In this document: piece after piece, positions 54,226 through 63,491 of the stretch
How the letters are laid out: each line of letters begins with the position of its first letter
Numbering within the stretch: position 1 is the stretch's first letter
Assembly: GCA_963741845.1 (NCBI GenBank)
Contig: CAVUJV010000033.1
Coordinates: 248,001-312,000, forward strand
Direction of reading: 5' to 3'
DNA: 64,000 nt
Source: Roseiarcus sp963741845
GTDB lineage: Bacteria; Pseudomonadota; Alphaproteobacteria; Rhizobiales; Beijerinckiaceae
Program-made: the position numbers and the translations under genes
Notes under the pieces: model-generated
What the model was told of the DNA's origin: nothing
The model's database searches: none
Seen by the model: the letters and a program-made list of their open reading frames with translations, nothing else

Positions 54226-56925
54226 TCAGCTCATCGCGCTCTTGACCGTCTCGATCAGCTGTTTGAGCGTGAACGGCTTCGGCAGGAAGGTGAATTCCTG
54301 CTTCTCCGGCAGGTTGCGCGCGAAAGCGTCGTCCGCATAGCCTGACACGAACACGACCTTGGCCGTCAAGCCCCGGCGCCGCAATTCGGTCAGCATGGTC
54401 GGTCCGTCCATCTCGGGCATGATGACGTCGGAGACGATGAGGTCGATCGGCTGCCCGGCCGCCTCGACCACTTCGAGGGCCTCGACGCCGGACTCCGCCT
54501 CGAGCACCGTGTAGCCGCGCGAGGCCAGGGCCCGCGCGGCGAAGGCGCGCACCGCCTCCTCGTCCTCGACCAGAAGGATCGCGCCGCGGCCGGTGAGGTC
54601 GGCCGGCGGCTTGGCCGCCTCCTTCTTCGCCGGCTCCTCGGCCTCGGCCTCCGCCTCGATGAGCCGCGGCAGCAGGATGCGGAAGGTCGCGCCTTTGCCC
54701 GGCTCGCTGTCGCAGAAGACATAGCCGCCGGTCTGCTTGACGATGCCATAGACCATCGAGAGGCCGAGGCCGGTGCCCTTGCCGACCTCCTTCGTGGTGA
54801 AGAAGGGCTCGAAGATCTTGGCCCGCACGTCCTCGGGAATGCCGTGGCCGGTGTCCTCGACCTCGATCTGGACATAATCCGCGGGCGCGACGCCCTGATC
54901 CTTGAGCCCGGCGCATTCCGAAGCCGGGACATTGCGGGTCCGCAGAAGGATCTTGCCTCCGTCCGGCATCGCGTCGCGGGCGTTGACGACGAGATTGACG
55001 ATCACCTGCTCGAACTGGTTGAGGTCGGCCTTGACGAGCCAGAGGTCGCGGCCGTGGACCACGTCGAGCGCGATCGGCTCGCCGACCAGCCGGCGCAGCA
55101 GCATCTGAAGGTCCGAGAGCACGTCGTTGAGCTGGAGGGTCTGCGGCCGCAGGGTCTGCCGCCGCGAGAACGCCAGAAGCTGGCGCACGAGCCCCGCCGC
55201 CCGGTTCGCGTTCTGCTTGATCTGCATGATGTCCTGAAAGGACGGATCCGTCGGACGGTGGTTGGCGAGCAGCAGGTCCGAATAGCCGATGATGGCGGTC
55301 AGCACGTTGTTGAAGTCATGCGCGACGCCGCCGGCGAGCTGGCCGATCGCCTGCATCTTCTGGCTCTGCGCCAGATTCTCCTGAAGCGTGCGCTGCTCCG
55401 TCGTGTCGAGGGCGAAGACCGTCGCGCTCGCGCCCTCGTCGATGGCCGGGTCGGAGGCGGAGACGAAGAGCCGCGCCGAGCGCGCCGCGCCCGCGCCTTC
55501 GAGCGAGACGTCGATGGGGGCGATCTCGGCCTGCCCCCTCGCCGCCGCCTCCAGCGCGGCGCGCAGCGGACCGTGGTCGCGCTCCGCGACGAACTTGAAG
55601 ATCGAGGGACGCCCGCCCGCCCCATGCGCCTTCAGGACGTCGGACGCCAGCCGCGCAAAGGCGGCGTTGGGGCGAAGAAGCGCGCCCGAGGCGTCGATGG
55701 AAGCAATGGCGACGGGCGTGGAATTGAAGATCCGCGCGAACCGGACCTCGGCCGCCCGCAGGTCGTCCTGGCCTTTCGTCTCGCCGGGGGCGCGGTTGAT
55801 GACGATGGAGCGCGAGGGGCCGGGCGCGCCGTCGCTTGCGAAGGCCACCTTGTGCAGGATCCGGGCGGGGATGAGGCGCCCGTGCCGCGGCTTGAGATCG
55901 ACGTCGAACTGGTGGGTCGCCACCTCGCCGGGGCGTCCTGAGATGGTGGCGAGCATCGCCCCCGCGTCGCCGGCGATGATGTCGTCGATCTTGAGCTGGC
56001 CGAGATCGAACTGCGCCAGATCGTAGTCGAGCCAGCCCGCGAGGGTCGCGTTCATATGGACGATGGCGCCGTCGGCCTCCGCCGAAAAGAAGCCGGCCGG
56101 CGCATGATCCAGATAGTCGATCGCGTGCTGCAGGTCCTGGAAGAAGGTCTCGTGCTTGTCGTGCTCACGCGTCTCGTCGGATACGGTCCAGACCGTCGCG
56201 CGGTCCTGCGCATTGTCGAGCGGGCGAACGCGGACGCGATACCAGGCGGCTTCCGCCGGCCCGTTCGGGGCGGCCGGGACCCGGAGATCCTCGCTCGCCC
56301 GCGCGCCCGATTTCGCGGCCTGGGCGAGGCGGTAGATCGATTCGGAGACGTCGGGCGCGCCCGTGAAAAGCCGCTCGACAGGCTTGATGTCGTTGGCGCC
56401 GATCGTCTTCGAGAGGGCGCGATAGGCGTCGTTGGCATATAGGATCCGCGCTTCGCGGTCCGTCACGACGAGCCCGTCGGGGCTGGTGTCGATGATCGCC
56501 CGGGAGGTCTCCGCCCGGTCCGATCGCGCGGGAAACCTCACCGCGCCGAACGAAAACAGGAGGACGGCGAGCGCTCCAAGGCACGCGAAGCCTGTCACGA
56601 CGGCGGACGCGATCATTGCGCCGGTGGCGCCGGGCGCAAGCCAGACCGCGAGCGCCGCGCCGCATATCGCAATCGTGAGGAATGCGAGCGCCCAAAGGCT
56701 CTGGCTGCGCCCGACGCGCCCAATCGACGGAGCGGAAGACGTCGACGTCATCGGCAGGTCCAACCCAACACGCTTCAGGCCTCGTGCGTCCGGGCTCGGA
56801 GACGCGCCCGGCCGAAGCGCATCGTCGCTGAGTCGCACGCCATCGTCGTTAGCATGGGCGCCTCCGCCTGTCTCCCCGCGAGCCCTTGGAAGCTCCGGAG
56901 ATGGCGCGGAAGCCACAGTTTTCAA
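54226..56925 (-). CDS. cckA: Hybrid histidine kinase CckA
   Basis: Protein of up to 899 residues. Two helices near the N-terminus (LWALAFLTIAICGAALAVWL and a second) anchor it in the inner membrane, followed by PAS-type sensing domains (about 140-500). The HisKA box is GQLAGGVAHDFNNVLTAIIG with His near residue 536. The ATPase domain has NLVVNARDAMPDGG, EDTGHGIPEDV and GTGLGLSMVYGIVKQTGG. A receiver domain ends the protein, with DLIVSDVIMPEMDG (Asp near 830) and FLPKPF. It drives the ChpT-CtrA cell-cycle relay; neither partner is in the window. A shorter start at 56751 is possible. Confidence 0.95.
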   Translation of the reverse strand: MKTVASAPSPELPRARGETGGGAHANDDGVRLSDDALRPGASPSPDARGLKRVGLDLPMTSTSSAPSIGRVGRSQSLWALAFLTIAICGAALAVWLAPGATGAMIASAVVTGFACLGALAVLLFSFGAVRFPARSDRAETSRAIIDTSPDGLVVTDREARILYANDAYRALSKTIGANDIKPVERLFTGAPDVSESIYRLAQAAKSGARASEDLRVPAAPNGPAEAAWYRVRVRPLDNAQDRATVWTVSDETREHDKHETFFQDLQHAIDYLDHAPAGFFSAEADGAIVHMNATLAGWLDYDLAQFDLGQLKIDDIIAGDAGAMLATISGRPGEVATHQFDVDLKPRHGRLIPARILHKVAFASDGAPGPSRSIVINRAPGETKGQDDLRAAEVRFARIFNSTPVAIASIDASGALLRPNAAFARLASDVLKAHGAGGRPSIFKFVAERDHGPLRAALEAAARGQAEIAPIDVSLEGAGAARSARLFVSASDPAIDEGASATVFALDTTEQRTLQENLAQSQKMQAIGQLAGGVAHDFNNVLTAIIGYSDLLLANHRPTDPSFQDIMQIKQNANRAAGLVRQLLAFSRRQTLRPQTLQLNDVLSDLQMLLRRLVGEPIALDVVHGRDLWLVKADLNQFEQVIVNLVVNARDAMPDGGKILLRTRNVPASECAGLKDQGVAPADYVQIEVEDTGHGIPEDVRAKIFEPFFTTKEVGKGTGLGLSMVYGIVKQTGGYVFCDSEPGKGATFRILLPRLIEAEAEAEEPAKKEAAKPPADLTGRGAILLVEDEEAVRAFAARALASRGYTVLEAESGVEALEVVEAAGQPIDLIVSDVIMPEMDGPTMLTELRRRGLTAKVVFVSGYADDAFARNLPEKQEFTFLPKPFTLKQLIETVKSAMS

Positions 56926-57133
56926 TCGGACCGCGTTTTGTTATGTGTGCGCGATCGGCTCGCCGGGCCGTTGGACATCGCGCCGACTTTGCGAAGCTCG
57001 AGAGCCCGCGGAGCCAGACCTTCTTCGTGCGCGCTTCGTTTTTGCGGACGATGCGGCAGCGCCGCCGAGCGGGCTGGCGCGGACGCAGACTTCGACAGCA
57101 CCGGCGCCCGGCGGCGCAAGCGTTGGATTTGGT

Positions 57134-58315
57134 ATGCAGTGGCTTAGTGACCTCTTCCCCTTCGGCGACAGCAAGGTGATTCAGATCGCGGTGCTGGTCG
57201 CCTGCGGCATTGCGGCGCTGGTCGTGTTGGCGATCGTTTACCGGGTGGTGTTTGCCCATCGCCTCCGGGTTCCCGGCGGCCGCACGCGCCAGCCCCGGCT
57301 TGGCCTGGTGGACGCCTTCAGCCTCGACGGGCAGCGCCAGCTGGTGCTCGTTCGACGGGACAATGTCGAGCATCTTGTGATGATCGGCGGCCCCAACGAC
57401 GTGCTGATCGAAGCGCAGATCAATCGCGCGATGGCGCCCGCGCGCGAAGGCAACAATGTCGCGGCGTCGGCCGCGCCGCCGCGCCGCGCGGAAGCCGCCG
57501 CCGAGCCGGTCCCCGCGCCTGTTCCCGCGCCCGCGCCCCAGCCGGCGGCGCCTGCGCCGCGGCCCGTCGTTGCGCCGCAGCCCGCGGCCCCGACGCCGTC
57601 GCGGCCGTCAAAGCCGGCGCCCATCTCGGGGACGGTCATTCCTCCCGCGCCGGCGCCCGCTCCGGCGGCGGAGCCCGCTCCCTCGCCGGTTCGCCCTTCG
57701 GAGCCGGCGGTCGCGGCGCCTTCACCCGGGTCTGCGGCGCCGAGCCCGACATCCGTCCCCCCGCGCGCCGACGCAGCCGCGCCGGCCGCCTCCAGACCGC
57801 AGGTCCTGTCCCGCGCCGTGGGCGCGAAGCCCGCGGAAGCTCCGGCGAGCGGCGCTCCGGGCACGATGCCGGCGCGTCCGATCCCGGCGCGTCCCTCGAT
57901 GCCTCCCCCGATCATCCCGGCGCAGCGGGCGAACCTGGCTCCGCCTGCGGACAAGCCTGCCTCGGATGTCGCTACGCCGAAGCCACGCGAAGGATTGCCC
58001 GCGGGCGGCGTCAGCAAGCCTGAACCGGCTCCGGCTCCGCTCAAGCCGGAGAAATCCCCCGACTCGAACGCCGTCAAGGAACCGCCTGCGGTTATCTATG
58101 TCGAGCCGACGCGCGCTCCGGTCGTCAGGACGGAAGCAAAGCTCGAAAAGCTGACGCCGTCGCCCGAGCGCCAGGCTCCGACCCCAACGGCGCAACCCGC
58201 TCCGCCCCCGGCCGAGACTGGGGACGCGCCGCAAAAGGGCGGAGATCCCTTCGAGGACCTCGAAACTCTGGAAGCCGAGATGGCCCGTCTCCTGGGCCGG
58301 GACAAGCTGGGCTGA
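57134..58315 (+). CDS. FliO-like protein with a long Pro/Ala-rich tail
   Basis: About 393 residues. The first 95 resemble FliO/MopB: a single helix (VIQIAVLVACGIAALVVLAI), then GLVDAFSLDGQRQLVLVRRD and VEHLVMIGGPNDVLIEAQI, including the conserved HL(L/V)(L/M)IGG stretch. The remaining 290 residues are low-complexity Pro, Ala and Ser with scattered Arg and end in an acidic helix (FEDLETLEAEMARLLGRDK). Classical FliO is about 130 residues. No other flagellar gene is near. FliO-like genes beside cckA and dksA are common in Rhizobiales, so it may serve other roles there. Confidence 0.78.
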   Translation: MQWLSDLFPFGDSKVIQIAVLVACGIAALVVLAIVYRVVFAHRLRVPGGRTRQPRLGLVDAFSLDGQRQLVLVRRDNVEHLVMIGGPNDVLIEAQINRAMAPAREGNNVAASAAPPRRAEAAAEPVPAPVPAPAPQPAAPAPRPVVAPQPAAPTPSRPSKPAPISGTVIPPAPAPAPAAEPAPSPVRPSEPAVAAPSPGSAAPSPTSVPPRADAAAPAASRPQVLSRAVGAKPAEAPASGAPGTMPARPIPARPSMPPPIIPAQRANLAPPADKPASDVATPKPREGLPAGGVSKPEPAPAPLKPEKSPDSNAVKEPPAVIYVEPTRAPVVRTEAKLEKLTPSPERQAPTPTAQPAPPPAETGDAPQKGGDPFEDLETLEAEMARLLGRDKLG

Positions 58316-58339
58316 CGCCGGGAGCCGTCGGCGGGGGCG

Positions 58340-58756
58340 TTATTCGTCCCGGTAGATCCGCTCCCGCCGCTCGTGGCGCTCCTGCGCTTCGACGGAGAGG
58401 GTGGCGATGGGACGCGCGTCGAGCCTCCTGAGCGAAATCGGCTCGCCGGTCTCGACGCAATAGCCGTAAGATCCGTCCTCGATCCGGGCGAGCGCCGCCT
58501 CGATCTTCGAGATCAGCTTGCGGTGGCGGTCACGGGCCCTGAGCTCGATGGCGCGATCCGTTTCGGAAGACGCCCGGTCCGCGATGTCGGGATGGTTCTC
58601 GCTTTCGTGCTGGAGCGCCGCGAGCGTGTCGCGGCTCTCGGCGAGAATGGACTCCCGCCAGGCCATGAGCTTGCGCCGGAAATATTCCCGCTGGCGCTCA
58701 TTCATAAACGGCTCGTCGTCTGAGGGCTTGTAGCGGTCAGCAGCGACGTCGTTCAT
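58340..58756 (-). CDS. dksA: DksA-type RNA polymerase-binding regulator
   Basis: About 138 residues. The coiled-coil part includes MNERQREYFRRKLMAWRESI and DRASSETDRAIELRARDR with the Asp-rich tip. The C-terminal globule reads YGYCVETGEPISLRRLDARP, then IATLSVEAQERHE. Only one of the four zinc-binding Cys of E. coli DksA is kept; the others are replaced, as in many alphaproteobacterial DksA proteins, which are less redox-sensitive. With ppGpp it controls rRNA and amino-acid gene promoters. Start MNDVAADRYK at 58756 is preferred to 58771. It converges with the FliO-like gene. Confidence 0.92.
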   Translation of the reverse strand: MNDVAADRYKPSDDEPFMNERQREYFRRKLMAWRESILAESRDTLAALQHESENHPDIADRASSETDRAIELRARDRHRKLISKIEAALARIEDGSYGYCVETGEPISLRRLDARPIATLSVEAQERHERRERIYRDE

Positions 58757-58771
58757 TCGCGATTCCCACAC

Positions 58772-59114
58772 CGTCCGATGGCGCGCGCCTTATAGCGATC
58801 CCGCGCCGTTCGAACAACGCCTATCGTAGACGAGCCGAAGGGCCCGTCCGGACCGGCTTTCCGCCTCGGGCGCCTTCGAGGCCGATCCCGTGTTTTCGGA
58901 GCTTTGGGAGACAACGCGTCGGCGTCCTCGCGCCTTGCGGAACCTTGCGGCGTCCGCGATGGCGGAGTGCGTCGGGCGCCCCGTCCGCCAGGCCTGCGCC
59001 TGCGGCGAGTGGCCGCAATTCGCAGCGGAAGGGTTGCCAGCGCCCGGAAGTCCCGCCACTTTGCCGACGAGGCGCGAACCTGACGTCCTCTTCGCCTGAG
59101 CGGAGGTCCATCCG
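58772..59114. other. 343-bp divergent gap without a supported feature
   Basis: It lies between dksA (minus) and the universal stress gene (plus), so both promoters should be inside, but no convincing -35/-10 pair or palindrome could be seen. A plus-strand frame of about 70 codons at 58890-59099 is compositionally implausible. GCGGAGG directly before 59115 is the ribosome binding site of the stress gene. Confidence 0.4.
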
Positions 59115-59537
59115 ATGTACAAGCGCATAATCCTTGCTGTCGACCTCGCGGAATCGGCGCCGACGCTGAAGGGGCTGCCGGAGGCGGTCGAACTCGCAAA
59201 ACTCGGAGGCGGGGACGTGAGGCTGGTCAACGTACAGCCGGTCGTGCCCGCGACCTTCATGGAATATGTGCCGGCCGACTTCGACGAGGAGCAGACGAAA
59301 CGCGCGAAGGAGTCGCTGGATTCCATTCTCACCAGCATTGACCTGCCGGCTGCGCGCAAGAGCGCGGTGGCGCGGGCAGGGGGCATTTATCACGAGCTGT
59401 TGCAGGAGGCGACGGATTGGGACGCGGACCTCATCGTCGTCGGCTCCCATCGCCCGGTCATGAGCGACTACCTGCTCGGATCGAACGCCAAGACGATCGT
59501 CCGCCACGCGCAATGCTCGGTGCTCGTGGTGCGGTGA
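59115..59537 (+). CDS. Universal stress protein (UspA family)
   Basis: Protein of 140 residues. It starts MYKRIILAVDLAESAPTLKG and ends with the ATP-type motif IVVGSHRPVMSDYLLGSNAK followed by TIVRHAQCSVLVV, which fits the G-2X-G-9X-G(S/T) rule loosely (G, then GS), as in nucleotide-binding members. Single-domain Usp proteins respond to starvation and oxidative stress. Here it ends seven bases before the convergent VWA gene. Confidence 0.93.
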   Translation: MYKRIILAVDLAESAPTLKGLPEAVELAKLGGGDVRLVNVQPVVPATFMEYVPADFDEEQTKRAKESLDSILTSIDLPAARKSAVARAGGIYHELLQEATDWDADLIVVGSHRPVMSDYLLGSNAKTIVRHAQCSVLVVR

Positions 59538-59543
59538 GGGCGG

Positions 59544-60719
59544 TCAGGCCGCGAGCGCGCGCATCGCGGCTTCCACCCCGTCGGGGGTCAGGGCGAACAT
59601 CCGCCGCTGGAAAATCTCGGAGATCATCGCGGTCGATTGCGAATAGGCCCAGTGCTTTTCGGACGTCGGGTTTATCCAGACCGTGCGGGGCCAGATCTGG
59701 ATCGCCCGCCTGAGCCAGACTTCTCCGGGCTCGGGGTTGAGATGTTCGACCGATCCGCCGGGCGAGACGATCTCATAAGGGCTCATGGACGCGTCGCCGA
59801 CGAATACGACCCTGTAGTCCCGGCCATAGGAATGGAGGAGATCGGAAGTGGCGATCCGCTCCTGATGCCGGCGACGATTGCTCTTCCAGACGCTTTCGTA
59901 GAGGCAGTTGTGGAAATAGAAGTGTTCGAGCCGTTTGAACTCGCTTTTTGCGGCGGAAAACAGGTGCTCCGCCTCTTCGACGTGCCAGTCCATCGAGCCG
60001 CCGACGTCGAGAAACAGCAGCACCTTGATGGCGTTGCGCCGCTCCGGCCGCAGCTTGACGTCGATATAGCCCTTGTCCGCCGTTGAGCGGATGGTGCCGT
60101 CGAGGTCGAGTTCGTCGGCTTCGCCCTCGCGCGCGAACCGCCTGAGGCGGCGCAAGGCGAGCTTGATGTTGCGCGGCCCGAGTTCCGCGTCGCCGTCGAA
60201 ATCCCGGAATTCCCGCTTGTCCCAGACCTTGACCGCGCTGCCGCGCCGTCCCTTGTCCTGCCCGATGCGAATGCCTTCCGGATGGTCGCCATAGGCGCCG
60301 AAAGGCGAGGTTCCCCCGGTGCCGATCCATTTCGAGCCGCCCTGATGCCGCCCCTTCTGTTCGGCGAGGCGCTGGCGCAAGGTCTCCATGAGCTTCTCGA
60401 AACCGAGCTTCTCGATCTGCGCCCGCTCCTCAGGGCTCAGATAGCGTTCGGCCATCTTGCGCAGCCATTCCTCGGGCAGTTCCTGCGCCTCGACGGCGGC
60501 TGAAAGGGAGAGAATTCCCTTGAAGGTCGAGGCGAAGACGACATCGAACTTGTCGAGGTTGCGCTCGTCCTTCACAAGCAGCGCGCGGGCGAGGGCGTAG
60601 AACTCATCGACAGACTTGTCCGCAAGATCGCGCTCCAGCCCCCGCATGAGGTCGAGATATTCGCGGGGCGTCACCGGCACGTGGGCCTGCCGCAGATTGG
60701 CGAAAAAGGTCAGGAACAT
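59544..60719 (-). CDS. VWA-domain protein (CoxE-like)
   Basis: Protein of 391 residues. The N-terminal half is helical (MFLTFFANLRQAHVPVTPRE and repeated charged helices). The C-terminal von Willebrand A domain starts KVLLFLDVGGSMDWHVEEAE, with a MIDAS loop D-V-G-G-S instead of the usual DxSxS, then FYFHNCLYESVWKSNRRR and YRVVFVGDASMSPYEI. CoxE-type proteins act with a MoxR ATPase in maturing metal enzymes. The ATPase at 53342-54184 is the likely partner. Confidence 0.9.
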   Translation of the reverse strand: MFLTFFANLRQAHVPVTPREYLDLMRGLERDLADKSVDEFYALARALLVKDERNLDKFDVVFASTFKGILSLSAAVEAQELPEEWLRKMAERYLSPEERAQIEKLGFEKLMETLRQRLAEQKGRHQGGSKWIGTGGTSPFGAYGDHPEGIRIGQDKGRRGSAVKVWDKREFRDFDGDAELGPRNIKLALRRLRRFAREGEADELDLDGTIRSTADKGYIDVKLRPERRNAIKVLLFLDVGGSMDWHVEEAEHLFSAAKSEFKRLEHFYFHNCLYESVWKSNRRRHQERIATSDLLHSYGRDYRVVFVGDASMSPYEIVSPGGSVEHLNPEPGEVWLRRAIQIWPRTVWINPTSEKHWAYSQSTAMISEIFQRRMFALTPDGVEAAMRALAA

Positions 60720-60781
60720 TGGCTGTTTCTAGCGTGTTCGCGCCAGCCGGTGCAATGTGAGCGTGGGGATTTGGATTTCGG

Positions 60782-61648
60782 ATGGCAACCGTCTTTTCTC
60801 GCAAAGCCTACCTCCTGCCGCGCGCGATCGAGGAGGGCGCCGAAATTTTCGTCGTCGGCGACATCCACGGACGCCCGGACCTTCTCGAAGCGCTGCTGGA
60901 TCAGGCCGCGCGCGAGCCCCGCCGCAGCGAGCGGCGCCTCATCGTCTTTCTCGGGGACCTGATCGACCGGGGTCCGGATAGTCTGGGCGCCGTCGATCTG
61001 GCGCTCGGCTCGGGGGCGCGCCTCGAGGCGGACGAGACCGTCATGCTGATGGGCAACCACGAGGCCATGCTGCGGCTCGCGCTTGAGCCGGACAGTCCGT
61101 GGGAGGCGGCGCTCGACGCTCTCGCCAACTGGTTGCGCAACGGCGGGACATCCGTCGTGAAGCAGTTTCTCGATCCCCGCGCCGCGCCGGAAGACCCGGA
61201 GGAACTGCTCACGATCGTCAGGATCGCGGCGCCCCCGCATCTTCTTGGCTGGCTGCAATCGCTGCGTCCGTGGCGGCGATCGGGAGACGTTCTTTTCGTT
61301 CACGGCGGCGTCAACCCCGCCGAGCCGCTGAATACGTTCCTCGCGACGCCGTGGAACGTTCCGCTGGCGGAGCTCCAGCAGGACCGGCACTGGGCCTGGA
61401 TACGCTGGCCGTTCCTGGAGTTCCGGCCCGACAGCGACGGATTTGACGGTCTGTTTGTGGTGCACGGCCACACGCCGAACGACGCCGGCGTCGCCCCGAG
61501 CCACGAGGAGCAGATCGCGCGCTTCCGCCTCAACCTCGACGCCGGATCCGGCCTGACGGGGATGGCGAAGCTTGCGATCTTTCGCGAAGCCGAGGTCAGG
61601 GTGATCTCCGCGATCGGACCGACCAATGCGGCGCTCGGCCAGGGCTGA
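60782..61648 (+). CDS. Calcineurin-type metallophosphoesterase
   Basis: Protein of 288 residues. The metal-site motifs are in order: VVGDIHGRPDLLEALL, LIVFLGDLIDRGPDSL, MLMGNHEAMLRL and, later, FVHGGVNPAEPL and FVVHGHTPND. This is the Ser/Thr-phosphatase (PP1-like) or symmetric diadenosine-tetraphosphatase layout with two metal ions. The substrate is unknown. ATG 60782 starts 62 bases from the divergent VWA gene. Confidence 0.92.
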   Translation: MATVFSRKAYLLPRAIEEGAEIFVVGDIHGRPDLLEALLDQAAREPRRSERRLIVFLGDLIDRGPDSLGAVDLALGSGARLEADETVMLMGNHEAMLRLALEPDSPWEAALDALANWLRNGGTSVVKQFLDPRAAPEDPEELLTIVRIAAPPHLLGWLQSLRPWRRSGDVLFVHGGVNPAEPLNTFLATPWNVPLAELQQDRHWAWIRWPFLEFRPDSDGFDGLFVVHGHTPNDAGVAPSHEEQIARFRLNLDAGSGLTGMAKLAIFREAEVRVISAIGPTNAALGQG

Positions 61649-61674
61649 CGGAGGAGCCAGCAGACCGGCCGCCC

Positions 61675-62484
61675 TCAGCGCATCATGTCGCTGAGCGCAT
61701 TGCGCATCGCCGTGCTCGGAATGCCGAACAGGCCTCCATAAGGCTGGTCGAGATCCGCGATGACCGCGACCGCGATGGTGATCGAGAGCGCCGTCAGAAC
61801 AACGACGATGATCGTGAGCGGATTGGGGGGCGCGGTCAGTCCGAAGCTTCCGAACAGAATGACCAGCCAAAGCGCGAGCACCCAGTAGAAGGGCGCCGCG
61901 ATGGACTGGTTGGCCCCCTCGATCACCTCCCAGCGGCTCCTGGTCAGGTCCGAGAACTGGTTCAGGCATTCGGGCAGGAGTCTTGCCTGAACGGCGTCCT
62001 TGGGGACGAGTTCGCGCAACTGCGTCCGGATGTCGTTGAGGATCGCCGACAGTTCGAGACTCTCTCCGACCCGGGGCATGCCCGAAACATCGGGGTAAGA
62101 GACTTTCGGCGGCGGTTCGTTAGGCCAGGTGCTGGCGATCACGGCGCCGACATAGGCGCGCAGCTTCTGCCGCATGGAGAGGGTCTCCGGACCATAGTCG
62201 CGCAGGCACTGGTCCATCTGGACGAACTCCGCGGCATAGGTTCCGCGCGCGCGGTAGGCTTTGTCGAAGCCGCTGGTGACCGATCCGGTCAGGAGGCCGA
62301 GGACGATGGAGGTGAAGGTCACGAGGAGGGTGATCGTGAGCTGCACCAGCTGCATGGACTCGCGCGAGCGGTGCTGTTCGGGAAGCCGCGTCCGAACGAA
62401 GGCGCCGACGCCCGCCGCCAGGCACAACAGGACGAGCAGTCCGAAAGCCGTCAGGAGGCCAGGGATGGACAGGAGATCGGACAT
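61675..62484 (-). CDS. DUF4239 (bestrophin-like) membrane protein
   Basis: Protein of 269 residues. Two helices at the N-terminus (ALLVLL-type LLTAFGLLVLLCLAAGVGAF and LVQLTITLLVTFTSIVLGLL) and two at the C-terminus (APFYWVLALWLVILFGSFGL and LTIIVVVLTALSITIAVAVI) enclose a soluble charged region with FDKAYRARGTYAAEFVQMDQ. This matches DUF4239, distantly related to bestrophin channels. Function unknown. It converges with the phosphoesterase gene. Confidence 0.82.
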   Translation of the reverse strand: MSDLLSIPGLLTAFGLLVLLCLAAGVGAFVRTRLPEQHRSRESMQLVQLTITLLVTFTSIVLGLLTGSVTSGFDKAYRARGTYAAEFVQMDQCLRDYGPETLSMRQKLRAYVGAVIASTWPNEPPPKVSYPDVSGMPRVGESLELSAILNDIRTQLRELVPKDAVQARLLPECLNQFSDLTRSRWEVIEGANQSIAAPFYWVLALWLVILFGSFGLTAPPNPLTIIVVVLTALSITIAVAVIADLDQPYGGLFGIPSTAMRNALSDMMR

Positions 62485-62659
62485 GCGACGCGACGGTCCC
62501 GGGCTGTCTCGGTTCGGACGGCGATCGCCCGCCTTTTTGAAGGCTTCTATCGTCAGATCGCCAGCGGACTCAAGGCGGGCGCCCGGGCAAAATCGGAGGC
62601 GGTTCAGGTTCCTGCACGGCTCTGTTGGCTATCCGCTGGCGCCGTCGTAGTTTGTCGCC

Positions 62660-63469
62660 ATGACCGACGTCACGTCTGTGAAGACCGGGCCGGCCCGATA
62701 CACGGCGCGAGCGCTCATCGTGGGCGAGCGCATCGACACGACCGGGCTCGAACGGCCGGATACGATTTCGCTCCTGCCGCTGGCGTTCCGGGTGGGCGAG
62801 CAGGGCATGGTCGCGCTGTTCCGCTTCGGCGTCGCCGTCATGGTCGGCCTGACGCCTCTGGAGGAAGACGATCTCCTTCAGAAGCTCAAGTGGCGGGTGA
62901 GCGGGGAGAAGGTCCGCGGCGACGACGAGACGGCCGTGCTCGAAATCTCGCCGGAGGGCGATGGCCAGAAGGCGTCAGGCGGGCCGATCCAGATCAAGGA
63001 CCTGTCGCCCGACCGGTTTCTGGTCGTGGCCGACGCGCTCGCCAAGACGGCCGCGCTCACGCGCGACGAGCGCGAGGTCAACGCCGTCTTCGACGTGATC
63101 GAGCCCTTCGCCTCGAAACTGGCCTCGACGGGCAGGCCTCCCTATCGGCGCAAGGCCATGCTCAAGCTGATCGGCCAGGCGCTCCTGGCGCAGCATCGCG
63201 TCTCCGGCCGCGTGGCGGTCGAGGAGAAGCCGGACGTCCTGTGGGACCGGCCGGACCTCGAGCGGCTCTACGCGCGCCTCGAAGACGAGTATGAGCTCAA
63301 GGAGCGGGCGGGCGCGCTGAAGCGCAAGCTCGACGTGATCGTCGAGACCGCCCACGCGCTGACCGACATCATGGACGCGGACCGCGCCACCCGACTCGAG
63401 ATCGCGGTGGTGGTGCTCATCCTGCTCGAACTCATCGCGGCCCTGATCGAGATCGCCGCCCGGCATTGA
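62660..63469 (+). CDS. RMD1/DUF155 family protein
   Basis: Protein of 269 residues. It shows ARALIVGERIDTTGLERPD, VALFRFGVAVMVGLTPLEED and IEPFASKLASTGRPPYRRKA, then LWDRPDLERLYARLEDEYEL and KERAGALKRKLDVIVETAHA, before one C-terminal membrane helix (IAVVVLILLELIAALIEIAA). This is the DUF155/YagE family, relatives of yeast Rmd1, tail-anchored in the membrane and of unknown function in bacteria. Confidence 0.9.
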   Translation: MTDVTSVKTGPARYTARALIVGERIDTTGLERPDTISLLPLAFRVGEQGMVALFRFGVAVMVGLTPLEEDDLLQKLKWRVSGEKVRGDDETAVLEISPEGDGQKASGGPIQIKDLSPDRFLVVADALAKTAALTRDEREVNAVFDVIEPFASKLASTGRPPYRRKAMLKLIGQALLAQHRVSGRVAVEEKPDVLWDRPDLERLYARLEDEYELKERAGALKRKLDVIVETAHALTDIMDADRATRLEIAVVVLILLELIAALIEIAARH

Positions 63470-63491
63470 AGGCAGGATTGCGAGCGCCGGC

